Assembly: GCA_902776565.1 (NCBI GenBank)
Contig: CACYQN010000025.1
Span: 1 to 49,285, forward strand
Length of the DNA: 49,285 nt
Direction: 5' to 3'
Source of the DNA: an uncultured Bacteroidia bacterium
Lineage (GTDB): Bacteria > Bacteroidota > Bacteroidia > Bacteroidales > ML635J-15
Within the stretch, counting starts at the first letter, position 1. Each line of letters opens with the position of its first letter. Below the pieces are notes generated by a model. It was not told the DNA's origin and ran no database searches. It worked only from the letters and a program-made list of their open reading frames with translations. Both the position numbers and the translations under genes were made by a program. Of the stretch, positions 42,752-49,285 are shown one piece after another.

Positions 42752-42946
42752 GCAGAAAAATACGGCTCTTTCATTTGGATATGTTATTGCTTAAGATACA
42801 GTCTGTTAATATAAAACAAATCGCAGGCTGAGCTTGTCGAAGTCAAGATAACGTTAACCTTACCCTTCGATACTTCGACTCGCTCAGCAGCCACAGGCTC
42901 AGGGGGCGGTATTTAGTTTTTAAATGAAAGAGCCGTGGCAGAAAAA
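42752..42946. mobile_element. MITE-like element (177 bp) with 15-bp inverted ends and 9-bp flanking direct repeats
   Basis: ACGGCTCTTTCATTT (42762-42776) and AAATGAAAGAGCCGT (42922-42936) are perfect inverted repeats. GCAGAAAAA flanks the unit at 42752-42760 and 42938-42946, like a 9-bp target duplication. Inside is a second imperfect inverted repeat: GCTGAGCTTGTCGAAGT (42827-42843) against ACTTCGACTCGCTCAGC (42872-42888), 15/17. It encodes no protein. Confidence 0.65.
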
Positions 42947-42966
42947 AAATGAGGCGAAAGAAAAAA

Positions 42967-43005
42967 TCTAAAATAAATCGTAAATCGTAAATCCCAAATC
43001 GCAAA
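42967..43005. repeat. Short AAATCGTAA-type simple repeat tract
   Basis: Successive words of about nine bases (TAAATCG, TAAATCGTAA, AATCCC, AAATCGC) precede the mscS promoter. Related ATTTACGATTTTAGATTT tracts lie near 25320 and 31765. Confidence 0.5.
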
Positions 43006-43012
43006 TTAGTTT

Positions 43013-43020
43013 TACCTTTG
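43013..43020 (+). promoter_or_regulatory. -7 box of the mscS-DUF3078 pair
   Basis: TACCTTTG, 24 bp before ATG 43045. It supports that start, since a TTG frame from 43018 overlaps the box. Confidence 0.6.
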
Positions 43021-43044
43021 CGCCGTTTTTTCGATTTTTATCAG

Positions 43045-43989
43045 ATGATACAAACAGACATAATACTGACACAAGCCGATACCACTGTTTCCGATACAGT
43101 AAAGGAAGTTGGCGAAAAGATGGTTTCGATTGACCCAAAAAGTCCACAAGAGATTGTAAGTCAAAGCATTTCGTGGTTTGACTCTGCGATGAACTGGCTA
43201 ACGACCAATGGTTTGTCGTTCTGCGTATCGCTTATGGGAGCCTTGGCATTCCTATTCATTGGATTCTGGGTGTCGAAGCTGATAGTTAAGGCATTGCGCA
43301 AGATGATGGTTCGCAAGAACTCCGACCCTGGACTCATATCCTTTGTGTCGAGCCTAGCAAATATTGCGCTAAAGATAATGATTATCATCAGCGTGATGGG
43401 TATGGTGGGCATTCAGATGACCTCGTTCATTGCAGTTTTGGGTGCTGCCGGTATTGCCATCGGTATGGCATTGCAGGGAACGCTCTCGAATTTTGCCAGT
43501 GGTGTCATGATATTGATATTCAAGCCATACAAGGTCGATGACTACATTGAGGCACAGGGTGTTGCCGGCGTTGTCAAGGAAATCCAGATTTTCAATACCA
43601 TAATAACTACTGTTGACAACAAGACGATAATCGTCCCAAATAGCGCGCTGGCAACAAATCTGCTTACAAATTACTCGAAACAGGACAAGCGACGCGTCGA
43701 TTGGAAGGTTGGTGTTACATACGGAACCGATTTCAAGGTAGCTCGCGATTCTATTATGCGCATACTCGAAGCCGACAACCGCATACTTAAAGACCCGGAA
43801 CCTTTCATTTCCATCATTGAATTGGCTGATTCGTCGGTAAACATAGTGGTAAGGGTATGGGTCAACACTGCCGACTACTGGGATGTGTTCTTCGATTTTA
43901 ATAATAAGGTATATGCAACATTCAACGAAGAAGGCATTGAATTCCCGTTCCCACAAATGGATGTTCATTTAAAGAATAATAACGAATAA
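43045..43989 (+). CDS. Small-conductance mechanosensitive channel (MscS family)
   Basis: A 314-residue inner-membrane channel that opens under membrane tension during osmotic down-shock. After a ~50-residue N-terminal region come TM1 ([24 protein letters not shown]), TM2 and the pore-lining TM3 ([39 protein letters not shown]). The cytoplasmic MscS beta and alpha-beta domains follow ([18 protein letters not shown] … [21 protein letters not shown]). It lacks extra sensor domains. The DUF3078 gene follows after 10 bp. Confidence 0.93.
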   Translation: MIQTDIILTQADTTVSDTVKEVGEKMVSIDPKSPQEIVSQSISWFDSAMNWLTTNGLSFCVSLMGALAFLFIGFWVSKLIVKALRKMMVRKNSDPGLISFVSSLANIALKIMIIISVMGMVGIQMTSFIAVLGAAGIAIGMALQGTLSNFASGVMILIFKPYKVDDYIEAQGVAGVVKEIQIFNTIITTVDNKTIIVPNSALATNLLTNYSKQDKRRVDWKVGVTYGTDFKVARDSIMRILEADNRILKDPEPFISIIELADSSVNIVVRVWVNTADYWDVFFDFNNKVYATFNEEGIEFPFPQMDVHLKNNNE

Positions 43990-43999
43990 ATAAATAATT

Positions 44000-44956
44000 A
44001 TGAAAAAGTTTTTAATTGTATTTGTATCAGTACTGTTAAGTGCAAGTTTAGCTTTTGCTCAGGAAGCTGCAGACTCTTCTGCAAAGAAGAAAAATGAAAA
44101 CTGGAAGCTCGGAGGTGCAGCATCACTCAACTTCTCGCAAGTTTCGTTCAAGAACTGGGCAGGTGGTGGCGAACCGTCGATTTCCGGAAATCTGTTTTTC
44201 AATGCATTCGCCAACTATGCAAAGGACAAGACCACATGGGACAACACATTGGATTTAGGCTACGGTATGATGCGTCAAGGCACAAAGAAGACTCAGATTC
44301 TTTTCTACAAGACCGACGATAAGATTGACTTTGCATCGAAGTACGGACGCTACGCATTCAAGTACTGGTACTACTCGGCTTTGGTTGGTTTCAAGACCCA
44401 GTTTGCCGATGGTTACAAGTCGATTACCGACTCTACAAGAATTTCATCGTGGATGTCGCCGGCCTACTTGAACATAGCTCTCGGTATGGACTTCAAGCCA
44501 ACTTTTGAGAAACACCCGAACATTACGTTCTCTCTCTTCATCGCTCCGTTGTCGGGCAGGATGACTTTCGTCACCGACTCGGCTTTGTCGGCAGAAGGTG
44601 CATACGGTGTTGACCCTGGCAAAAAGTTCCGTCCTGAATTCGGTGGATACGTAAAGGCCCAGTTCAAGATTGATTTTTGCAAGGATAGGTCCGACAGTTA
44701 TATATTCACATTCAATTCAAAACTCGACTTATTCTCCAACTATCTAGTTAAGGCTCAAAATGTTGATATGAACTGGGAAAACTTGCTTACAATCAAGTTG
44801 AGCAAGTGGTTCTCGGCTAACCTGAGCATAACTCTTGCATACGATGACGACATTGACGTTCCAGTTGACCGCGATGGTGACGGAGTATGCGAAGGACTAG
44901 GTAAAAGACTACAGTTCAAGGAATTACTCGGTGTAGGATTTACATATAAGTTCTAA
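44000..44956 (+). CDS. DUF3078 family outer-membrane protein
   Basis: A 318-residue protein with a signal peptide (MKKFLIVFVSVLLSASLAFAQ). The mature protein has the DUF3078 opening WKLGGAASLNFSQVSFKNWAGGGEPSISGNLFFNAFANY, alternating beta strands through to a C-terminal phenylalanine (GVGFTYKF), so it is predicted to be an outer-membrane beta-barrel. The function of the family is unknown. It is 10 bp downstream of mscS and probably co-transcribed, and ends in a strong hairpin. Confidence 0.88.
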   Translation: MKKFLIVFVSVLLSASLAFAQEAADSSAKKKNENWKLGGAASLNFSQVSFKNWAGGGEPSISGNLFFNAFANYAKDKTTWDNTLDLGYGMMRQGTKKTQILFYKTDDKIDFASKYGRYAFKYWYYSALVGFKTQFADGYKSITDSTRISSWMSPAYLNIALGMDFKPTFEKHPNITFSLFIAPLSGRMTFVTDSALSAEGAYGVDPGKKFRPEFGGYVKAQFKIDFCKDRSDSYIFTFNSKLDLFSNYLVKAQNVDMNWENLLTIKLSKWFSANLSITLAYDDDIDVPVDRDGDGVCEGLGKRLQFKELLGVGFTYKF

Positions 44957-44980
44957 GGCAGTAAAATAAAAAATCATACA

Positions 44981-45007
44981 AAAAAGGCTGAGAATCTCGG
45001 CCTTTTT
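44981..45007. terminator. Terminator after the DUF3078 gene
   Basis: AAAAAGGCTGAG (44981-44992) pairs with CTCGGCCTTTTT (44996-45007), with A-runs and T-runs on the two sides. Confidence 0.85.
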
Positions 45008-45053
45008 TGTTTTACAAGGATTGAAAAAAGGATTGTAGAACAATAAGACTGTG

Positions 45054-45085
45054 AGCCTTTTAGCCTTCGAGCCTTTTAGCCTTCG
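45054..45085. repeat. Perfect 16-bp tandem duplication, AGCCTT type
   Basis: AGCCTTTTAGCCTTCG is present twice in a row (45054-45069, 45070-45085), directly upstream of the promoter of the EF-G paralogue. Confidence 0.85.
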
Positions 45086-45102
45086 ATTTTTTAAATTATT
45101 CC

Positions 45103-45134
45103 CTTGCAATATCAATTAATTATGCTTAACTTTG
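45103..45134 (+). promoter_or_regulatory. Promoter of the EF-G paralogue gene
   Basis: CTTG (45103-45106) and TAACTTTG (45127-45134) are 20 bp apart, fitting the Bacteroidota consensus. The leader is about 45 bp. Confidence 0.7.
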
Positions 45135-45185
45135 CGCACCAAAATTTTAGAAAATAGATTCATTAATAAAAAGTAAAGAAATTGT

Positions 45186-47339
45186 ATGAAAAATTATCAA
45201 ACCCAACAAATTAGAAACATTTCGCTGGTCGGTAATTCTGGTGCAGGAAAGACGACTTTGGCTGAAAGTATGCTGCAGGTTGGCGGTGTAATCACCCGCA
45301 AGGGCGATATCGCCAGCAAGAACACCGTTTCCGACTACAGGCTCATCGAGCAGGAAAACGGCAACTCGCTTTATTCAACCGTAATGTATGCTGAACTCGG
45401 AAACACTAAGTTCAACATCCTCGATTGCCCAGGTATGGACGATTTCATCGGTGGCGTTGTTTCTTCTTTGTTCGCTACAGATATAGCAGTAATGGTTGTT
45501 AACGCTCAGAACGGCGTTGAAGTTGGTACCGAAATCCACGGTCGTTACCTCGAACAGGCAGGTAAGCCTATGATTATCGCTCTCAACCAGCTCGACCACG
45601 AAAAGACAAACTTCGACCATACTATCGAAACTATCCGCGAGGCTTTCGGTCAGAATGCTGTTGTGGCTCAGTTCCCAGTTAACCCTGGCGTTGGTTGCAC
45701 TTCTTTCATCGATGTCATCACTCACAAGATGTACACAATGAACGGCAACAACGTTGAGGTTAAGGACATTCCTGCAGAATACGAAGAAAAGGCTCAGGAA
45801 TACAAGAGCCAGATCATCGAAATCGCTGCTGAGGCTGATGAAGAACTTATGGATATCTTCTTCTCGAACGACACTCTTACCGAAGAAGAAATGATGAAGG
45901 GTATCGTTAAGGGTCTCCCGGCAAGAGGTATTTTCCCGATTTTCTGCGTTAACGCACGCACCGACCTTGGCGTTAAGAGACTTATGGAATTCATCGCCGA
46001 CGTTGCTCCATCACCAGACAAGATGGCTCCTGTAAAGGATACCGAAGGCCGCGAAATCAAGTGCGATGCTAGCGCAAAGCCAGTTCTTTACATCTTCAAG
46101 ACTTCGACAGAAGAACATATCGGTGAAATTTGCTACTTCAAGGTTCTCAGCGGTACCATTACCGAAGGTATCGACCTCTACAACCCGAAGACCAACACCA
46201 AGGAAAGACTTTCGGCTATCTACGCTTGCGCAGGTAAGACAAAGAACAAGGTTGACCAGCTCGTAGCAGGTGATATAGGTGCTACCGTTAAGCTGAAAGG
46301 CACAAAGTACGGACATACTCTTGTTGCAATAGGCGAAGACAACGAAATCCCTGCTATCCAGTACCCTGCATACAAGTACAGAGTTGCTGTTAAGGCTGTA
46401 AACGAAAGCGAATCGGAAAAGCTCATCGCTGCTATCAACAGCATGAAGGACGAAGACCCGACCTTGCTTTCTGAAAACAATATCGAATTGCGTCAGCTCA
46501 TAGTTATGGGTCAGGGCGAATACCACATCAACATCATGAAGTGGCACCTCGACAATGTTTACAAGATTGCTGCTCAGTTCGACAAGCCAAGAATCGAATA
46601 CCGCGAAACTATCACCAAGGTGGCTAGCGCAACCTACCGTCACAAGAAGCAGTCGGGTGGTGCAGGTCAGTTCGGTGAAGTAGCACTTCTCATTGAACCT
46701 ATCGTCGAAGGTGTTGACACAACCGGTAAGTTCAAGATTGACGGCAAGGAACAGGTTATGACCATCAAGGCTAAGGAAGAAATTCCTCTGAAGTGGGGTG
46801 GCCGCCTCGAGTTCTACAACTGCGTTGTCGGTGGTGCTATCGATGCAAGCTTCATGCCCGCAATCAAGAAGGGTTTGATGCAAAAGATGGAAGAAGGTCC
46901 TTTGACTGGTTCTTACGCTCGCGACATCAGAGTATTCGTTTACGACGGTAAGATGCACCCGGTTGATTCAAAGGAAATCGCATTCATCATCGCTGCTCGT
47001 AACGCATTCAGCCAGGCATTCAAGCTCGCTGGTCCAAAGATTATGGAACCTGTTTACGACCTCGAAGTTCTCGTTCCGGGCGACAGAATGGGTGATGTAA
47101 TCAGCGACTTGAACGGTCGTCGTGCTATCGTTCAGGGTATGTCGAGCGAAAAGGGATTCCAGAAGATTATCGCTCGCGTTCCACTGGCAGAAATGGCAAC
47201 ATTCTCGACTTCTCTCCGCGCAAACACTGGCGGACGTGCAATGTACAGCATGAGCTTTGCTGAATACCAGCAGGTTCCACCTGACGTACAGGACGCTTTG
47301 CTCAAGGAATACGAAGCAAACAAGCAGGAAGAAGACTAA
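45186..47339 (+). CDS. Elongation factor G paralogue (EF-G2 type) with altered GTPase motifs
   Basis: A 717-residue protein with all EF-G domains: G domain ~8-285, domain II ~300-390, domain III, IV (SATYRHKKQSGGAGQFGEV … EEGPLTGSYARDIRV) and V (MEPVYDLEVLVPGDRMGDVISDLNGRRAIVQGM). The G1 loop GNSGAGKTT (16-24) is intact. The G3 motif reads DCPGMDDF (80-87): Met84 replaces the catalytic His of DxPGH. G4 reads NQLD (134-137) instead of NKxD, and no RGIT switch I motif is seen. This agrees with the Bacteroides EF-G2 described as translating without GTPase activity and needed during starvation in the gut. Codon use (CTC, ATC, AAC, GGT, AAG) is strongly optimised, suggesting very high expression. 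Confidence 0.9.
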   Translation: MKNYQTQQIRNISLVGNSGAGKTTLAESMLQVGGVITRKGDIASKNTVSDYRLIEQENGNSLYSTVMYAELGNTKFNILDCPGMDDFIGGVVSSLFATDIAVMVVNAQNGVEVGTEIHGRYLEQAGKPMIIALNQLDHEKTNFDHTIETIREAFGQNAVVAQFPVNPGVGCTSFIDVITHKMYTMNGNNVEVKDIPAEYEEKAQEYKSQIIEIAAEADEELMDIFFSNDTLTEEEMMKGIVKGLPARGIFPIFCVNARTDLGVKRLMEFIADVAPSPDKMAPVKDTEGREIKCDASAKPVLYIFKTSTEEHIGEICYFKVLSGTITEGIDLYNPKTNTKERLSAIYACAGKTKNKVDQLVAGDIGATVKLKGTKYGHTLVAIGEDNEIPAIQYPAYKYRVAVKAVNESESEKLIAAINSMKDEDPTLLSENNIELRQLIVMGQGEYHINIMKWHLDNVYKIAAQFDKPRIEYRETITKVASATYRHKKQSGGAGQFGEVALLIEPIVEGVDTTGKFKIDGKEQVMTIKAKEEIPLKWGGRLEFYNCVVGGAIDASFMPAIKKGLMQKMEEGPLTGSYARDIRVFVYDGKMHPVDSKEIAFIIAARNAFSQAFKLAGPKIMEPVYDLEVLVPGDRMGDVISDLNGRRAIVQGMSSEKGFQKIIARVPLAEMATFSTSLRANTGGRAMYSMSFAEYQQVPPDVQDALLKEYEANKQEED

Positions 47340-47362
47340 AAGGTTATTTTTCATACAAATCG

Positions 47363-47395
47363 AAAGGGGAAAGCAATGCTTTCTCCTTTTTTTTT
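47363..47395 (+). terminator. Terminator of the EF-G paralogue gene
   Basis: AAAGGGGAAAGC (47363-47374) pairs with GCTTTCTCCTTT (47378-47389) apart from one G-T pair, followed by T to 47395. Confidence 0.85.
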
Positions 47396-47418
47396 GCCGA
47401 GATGTTGGCTATTTTTTG

Positions 47419-47426
47419 TAAGTTTG
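47419..47426 (+). promoter_or_regulatory. -7 box of the M14 peptidase gene
   Basis: TAAGTTTG, 17 bp before ATG 47444, the ATG that begins the signal peptide. Confidence 0.55.
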
Positions 47427-47443
47427 CATCAAAATGTTGTCTG

Positions 47444-49126
47444 ATGAAAAGATTGTATAGCATTCTTATGTTGCTTCTGCTGTGCTTGTCGGCAATGTCG
47501 CAGTTGTCGCCAAAGGAAATCCTTGACAGCAGAGGGGAATTGTATTTCAAATTCCCTATTGAACAGCATCTGCTTAATGAATTTTCTCGTGTAATTTCAA
47601 TCGACGGCTACCGCGACGGTTACTGCTATGCATACGCCAATAAGAGTGAATTTGCCGAATTTCACAAGTTTGGTATTCCGTGTGAACCCGTGAGCGAATA
47701 CTACGATAGAAAAAGTGATTTGCTAATGGCAGAATCGCTATCGGATATGTTTGCATGGAACCGCTACCCTACCTACGACATTTACTGCGAAATGATGCAG
47801 TATTTTGCAGAGACCTATCCCGAAATTTGCAAGCTGGACACTATCGGGACAACTTTCTCCGGGTATAAATTGCTGGCTGTAAAAATTTCAGACAATGTAA
47901 ACGACGACGAAACGGAGCCCGAATTTTTCCTTGGCGGTCAGATGCACGGTGACGAACTGATTGGCGGTATGGTTTGTCTGAGGTTAATTGATAAGTTGTT
48001 GCGCGAATATGGAACAAATCAGGATGTTACCAATCTGGTTGACAATATGGAAATTTTTATTAATCCGCTGTCTAATCCGGAAGGGACATATATTGCGGGA
48101 GATAATCTGGATTTTTCGTTGCGTTACACGCGCAATGGCATTGGACTGGACCATTTTATTGATATGAACCGTAATTTTCCTGACGCAATAGTAGGAGAAC
48201 ACCCCGATGGAAATGATTATTCCCTTGAAACAGAAGCTTTTATGCAGTATGCCGACAATCACCATTTTGTGATGTCTGCCAATTTGCACAGCGGAGCCGA
48301 GGTCGTTAACTACCCCTTTGATACCGATTCGGCTCTTCCCGCCGATAATGCATGGTGGAAAATGGTCGCCCAAGAGTATGTGGCTTTGGCGCGACTGTAT
48401 GGCGGCGAGTCGTATATGACTTCGGATTTTCCAAGCGGTTACATCAACGGATATGCGTGGTATTCAATTACAGGCAGCCGTCAGGACTATATGAATTATT
48501 TCAAACATTGCCGCGAGGTTACTTTAGAACTCAGCATCGACAAGAAACTGGCTAATGACTTGTTGCCAAGCTACACTTCCCACAACATTGCGCCAATGAT
48601 GGCATATATGAATCGTGCAACAAAAGGACTACGTGGCTTTGTAACCGATTCTGTCACAGGCGAACCTCTCGAGGCTATGATTTTTGTTCAGGGTTACGAC
48701 TACTTCAACTCGCACGTGTATTCATATCAGCCTACCGGTGAGTATTACAGGTACTTTAAGGCAGGACACTACAACGTTTCGTTCTACGCAGACGGCTACA
48801 TACATAAGACATTTGCAGTGGACATTTCCGACGATGCTCCGTTGCAACTTGATGTTCAGCTTGTACAAGGCTACGACCCTGAGTTAATTGCAGAAAACGG
48901 AACCGAGGTATTCTCATTATATCCAAATCCTGTTGCCGACAAGCTGTTTGTTGATAGTGGAAACCGTATTTCTTACGTTGAGATTTACGATGCATCTGGC
49001 AGACTGATGCTGACAAAGAAAAACATTACTGGTTTTATTGATGTAAACGAGTTAAAACCTGGACAATATAATATAAAGGTGTATTCTGAAGATGGCGTTT
49101 CGCAAAGTAAATTTGTGAAGATGTAA
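47444..49126 (+). CDS. Secreted M14-family zinc carboxypeptidase with T9SS sorting domain
   Basis: A 560-residue protein with a signal peptide (MKRLYSILMLLLLCLSAMSQ). A ~75-residue N-terminal region precedes the M14 domain (~105-400). Zinc ligands are His168 and Glu171 in GQMHGDELIGG and His282 in ANLHSGAEV. The substrate-binding Arg243 is in DMNRNFP and the catalytic Glu362 in EVTLELS. A carboxypeptidase-regulatory-like domain follows (LRGFVTDSVTGEPLEAMIFVQG, ~405-485). The C-terminus is a T9SS type-A sorting domain (LYPNPVADKLFVD … GQYNIKVYSEDG … KFVKM). It should be delivered to the surface, where it trims peptides; the POT transporter could import products. Confidence 0.92.
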   Translation: MKRLYSILMLLLLCLSAMSQLSPKEILDSRGELYFKFPIEQHLLNEFSRVISIDGYRDGYCYAYANKSEFAEFHKFGIPCEPVSEYYDRKSDLLMAESLSDMFAWNRYPTYDIYCEMMQYFAETYPEICKLDTIGTTFSGYKLLAVKISDNVNDDETEPEFFLGGQMHGDELIGGMVCLRLIDKLLREYGTNQDVTNLVDNMEIFINPLSNPEGTYIAGDNLDFSLRYTRNGIGLDHFIDMNRNFPDAIVGEHPDGNDYSLETEAFMQYADNHHFVMSANLHSGAEVVNYPFDTDSALPADNAWWKMVAQEYVALARLYGGESYMTSDFPSGYINGYAWYSITGSRQDYMNYFKHCREVTLELSIDKKLANDLLPSYTSHNIAPMMAYMNRATKGLRGFVTDSVTGEPLEAMIFVQGYDYFNSHVYSYQPTGEYYRYFKAGHYNVSFYADGYIHKTFAVDISDDAPLQLDVQLVQGYDPELIAENGTEVFSLYPNPVADKLFVDSGNRISYVEIYDASGRLMLTKKNITGFIDVNELKPGQYNIKVYSEDGVSQSKFVKM

Positions 49127-49148
49127 AATGCGGTAATATGGTAAAAAT

Positions 49149-49176
49149 AAAAAAGGTCTCAATCGAGACCTTTTTT
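49149..49176. terminator. Terminator after the M14 peptidase gene
   Basis: AAAAAAGGTCTC (49149-49160) and GAGACCTTTTTT (49165-49176) form a perfect 12-bp stem with an AATC loop, able to work on both strands. Confidence 0.9.
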
Positions 49177-49188
49177 ATTTGGCATAAA

Positions 49189-49285
49189 TGTCTCGTCCTA
49201 AAATAGCGTTACAATAAAAATAGTAACGAAATGGAAAATAAAGAAAGTAAGTATGTTAGGCGTACACAAAAGGACTACACAATGT
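49189..49285 (+). mobile_element. 5' end of an IS3-like insertion sequence (partial, cut by window edge)
   Basis: TGTCTCGTCCTAAAATAG at 49189-49206 has the TG start typical of IS3-family ends. It is followed 24 bp later by an ORF whose start resembles OrfA of IS3-like elements in Bacteroidota. The right end and any target duplication are outside the window. Confidence 0.6.
49231..49285 (+). CDS. Transposase OrfA N-terminus, IS3 family (partial)
   Basis: Eighteen codons are visible (MENKESKYVRRTQKDYTM). The RTQKDYT segment matches the start of helix-turn-helix OrfA proteins of IS3-family elements in Bacteroidota, where it is usually followed by xFKLxVV. The gene runs off the right edge. Confidence 0.6.
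   Translation, partial: MENKESKYVRRTQKDYTM

Noticed and set aside
46011..46958. A 315-codon open frame opposite the EF-G paralogue
   Set aside because: It is a by-product of strong codon bias in the sense gene; no promoter or motif supports it.

Overview
The window reads as a chromosomal segment of a Bacteroidota bacterium, most likely order Bacteroidales. Evidence: promoters of the Bacteroidota type (TAnnTTTG at -7) stand in front of most transcription units; several proteins carry type IX secretion (T9SS) C-terminal sorting domains; and there is a PorW/SprE homologue, DUF4270 and DUF3078 proteins, a BspA-like leucine-rich repeat protein and a glycogen-synthase-like protein next to DUF4270-glmS. 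No rRNA, CRISPR array, prophage or integrated plasmid is seen. The 5' end of an IS3-like insertion sequence lies at the right edge.

Layout. 1-1731: the tail of an unrecognised gene, then an OhrR-type regulator, glutathione peroxidase and a small Cys protein forming a peroxide-stress unit with palindromic operators. 1747-10819: a multidrug-efflux island. Two minus-strand operons (tolC-like + MATE; RND adaptor + RND pump) flank a 5'-truncated HATPase-type regulator, and an AraC-family gene is divergent from the RND operon. The same 17-bp sequence sits at the same distance from the -7 box of both efflux operons, pointing to one shared regulator. 10876-21117: mostly exported proteins (C10 protease, CarboxypepD_reg-like protein, lipoprotein flavodoxin, lipoprotein, C1-like protease, BspA/InlB-like protein), with an AAA+/DUF4143 ATPase and queE among them. 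21199-27562: a HicB-like orphan, two tRNA-Val genes, ABC-F ATPase, RluA-type pseudouridine synthase, panB, RNase G and an HU-like protein whose last third is replaced by a very basic peptide.

27695-39639: cell-envelope functions on the minus strand: a lipoprotein/sugar-phosphate transferase pair, a TolB-like acidic lipoprotein, a Gfo/Idh/MocA-like protein, and a tight four-gene unit of GT5-like protein, DUF4270, glmS and PorW/SprE. 39849-49285: POT peptide transporter, class II aldolase, a MITE-like element, an MscS channel with DUF3078 protein, an EF-G paralogue whose GTPase motifs are altered, an M14 carboxypeptidase with a T9SS tail, and the IS3-like end.

How the genes fit together. The C10 protease, the BspA-like protein and the M14 peptidase are predicted T9SS cargo, and PorW/SprE is an accessory part of that machine. 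The peptidases, the C1-like protease and the POT transporter suggest peptide scavenging. The most notable items are the HU-basic peptide fusion, the shared efflux-operon sites at fixed spacing, the degenerate-GTPase EF-G paralogue, a set of repeat modules present in different order at two distant loci, and the 177-bp MITE-like insertion. I did not find a clearly new multi-gene system; the rest is a housekeeping and envelope region.
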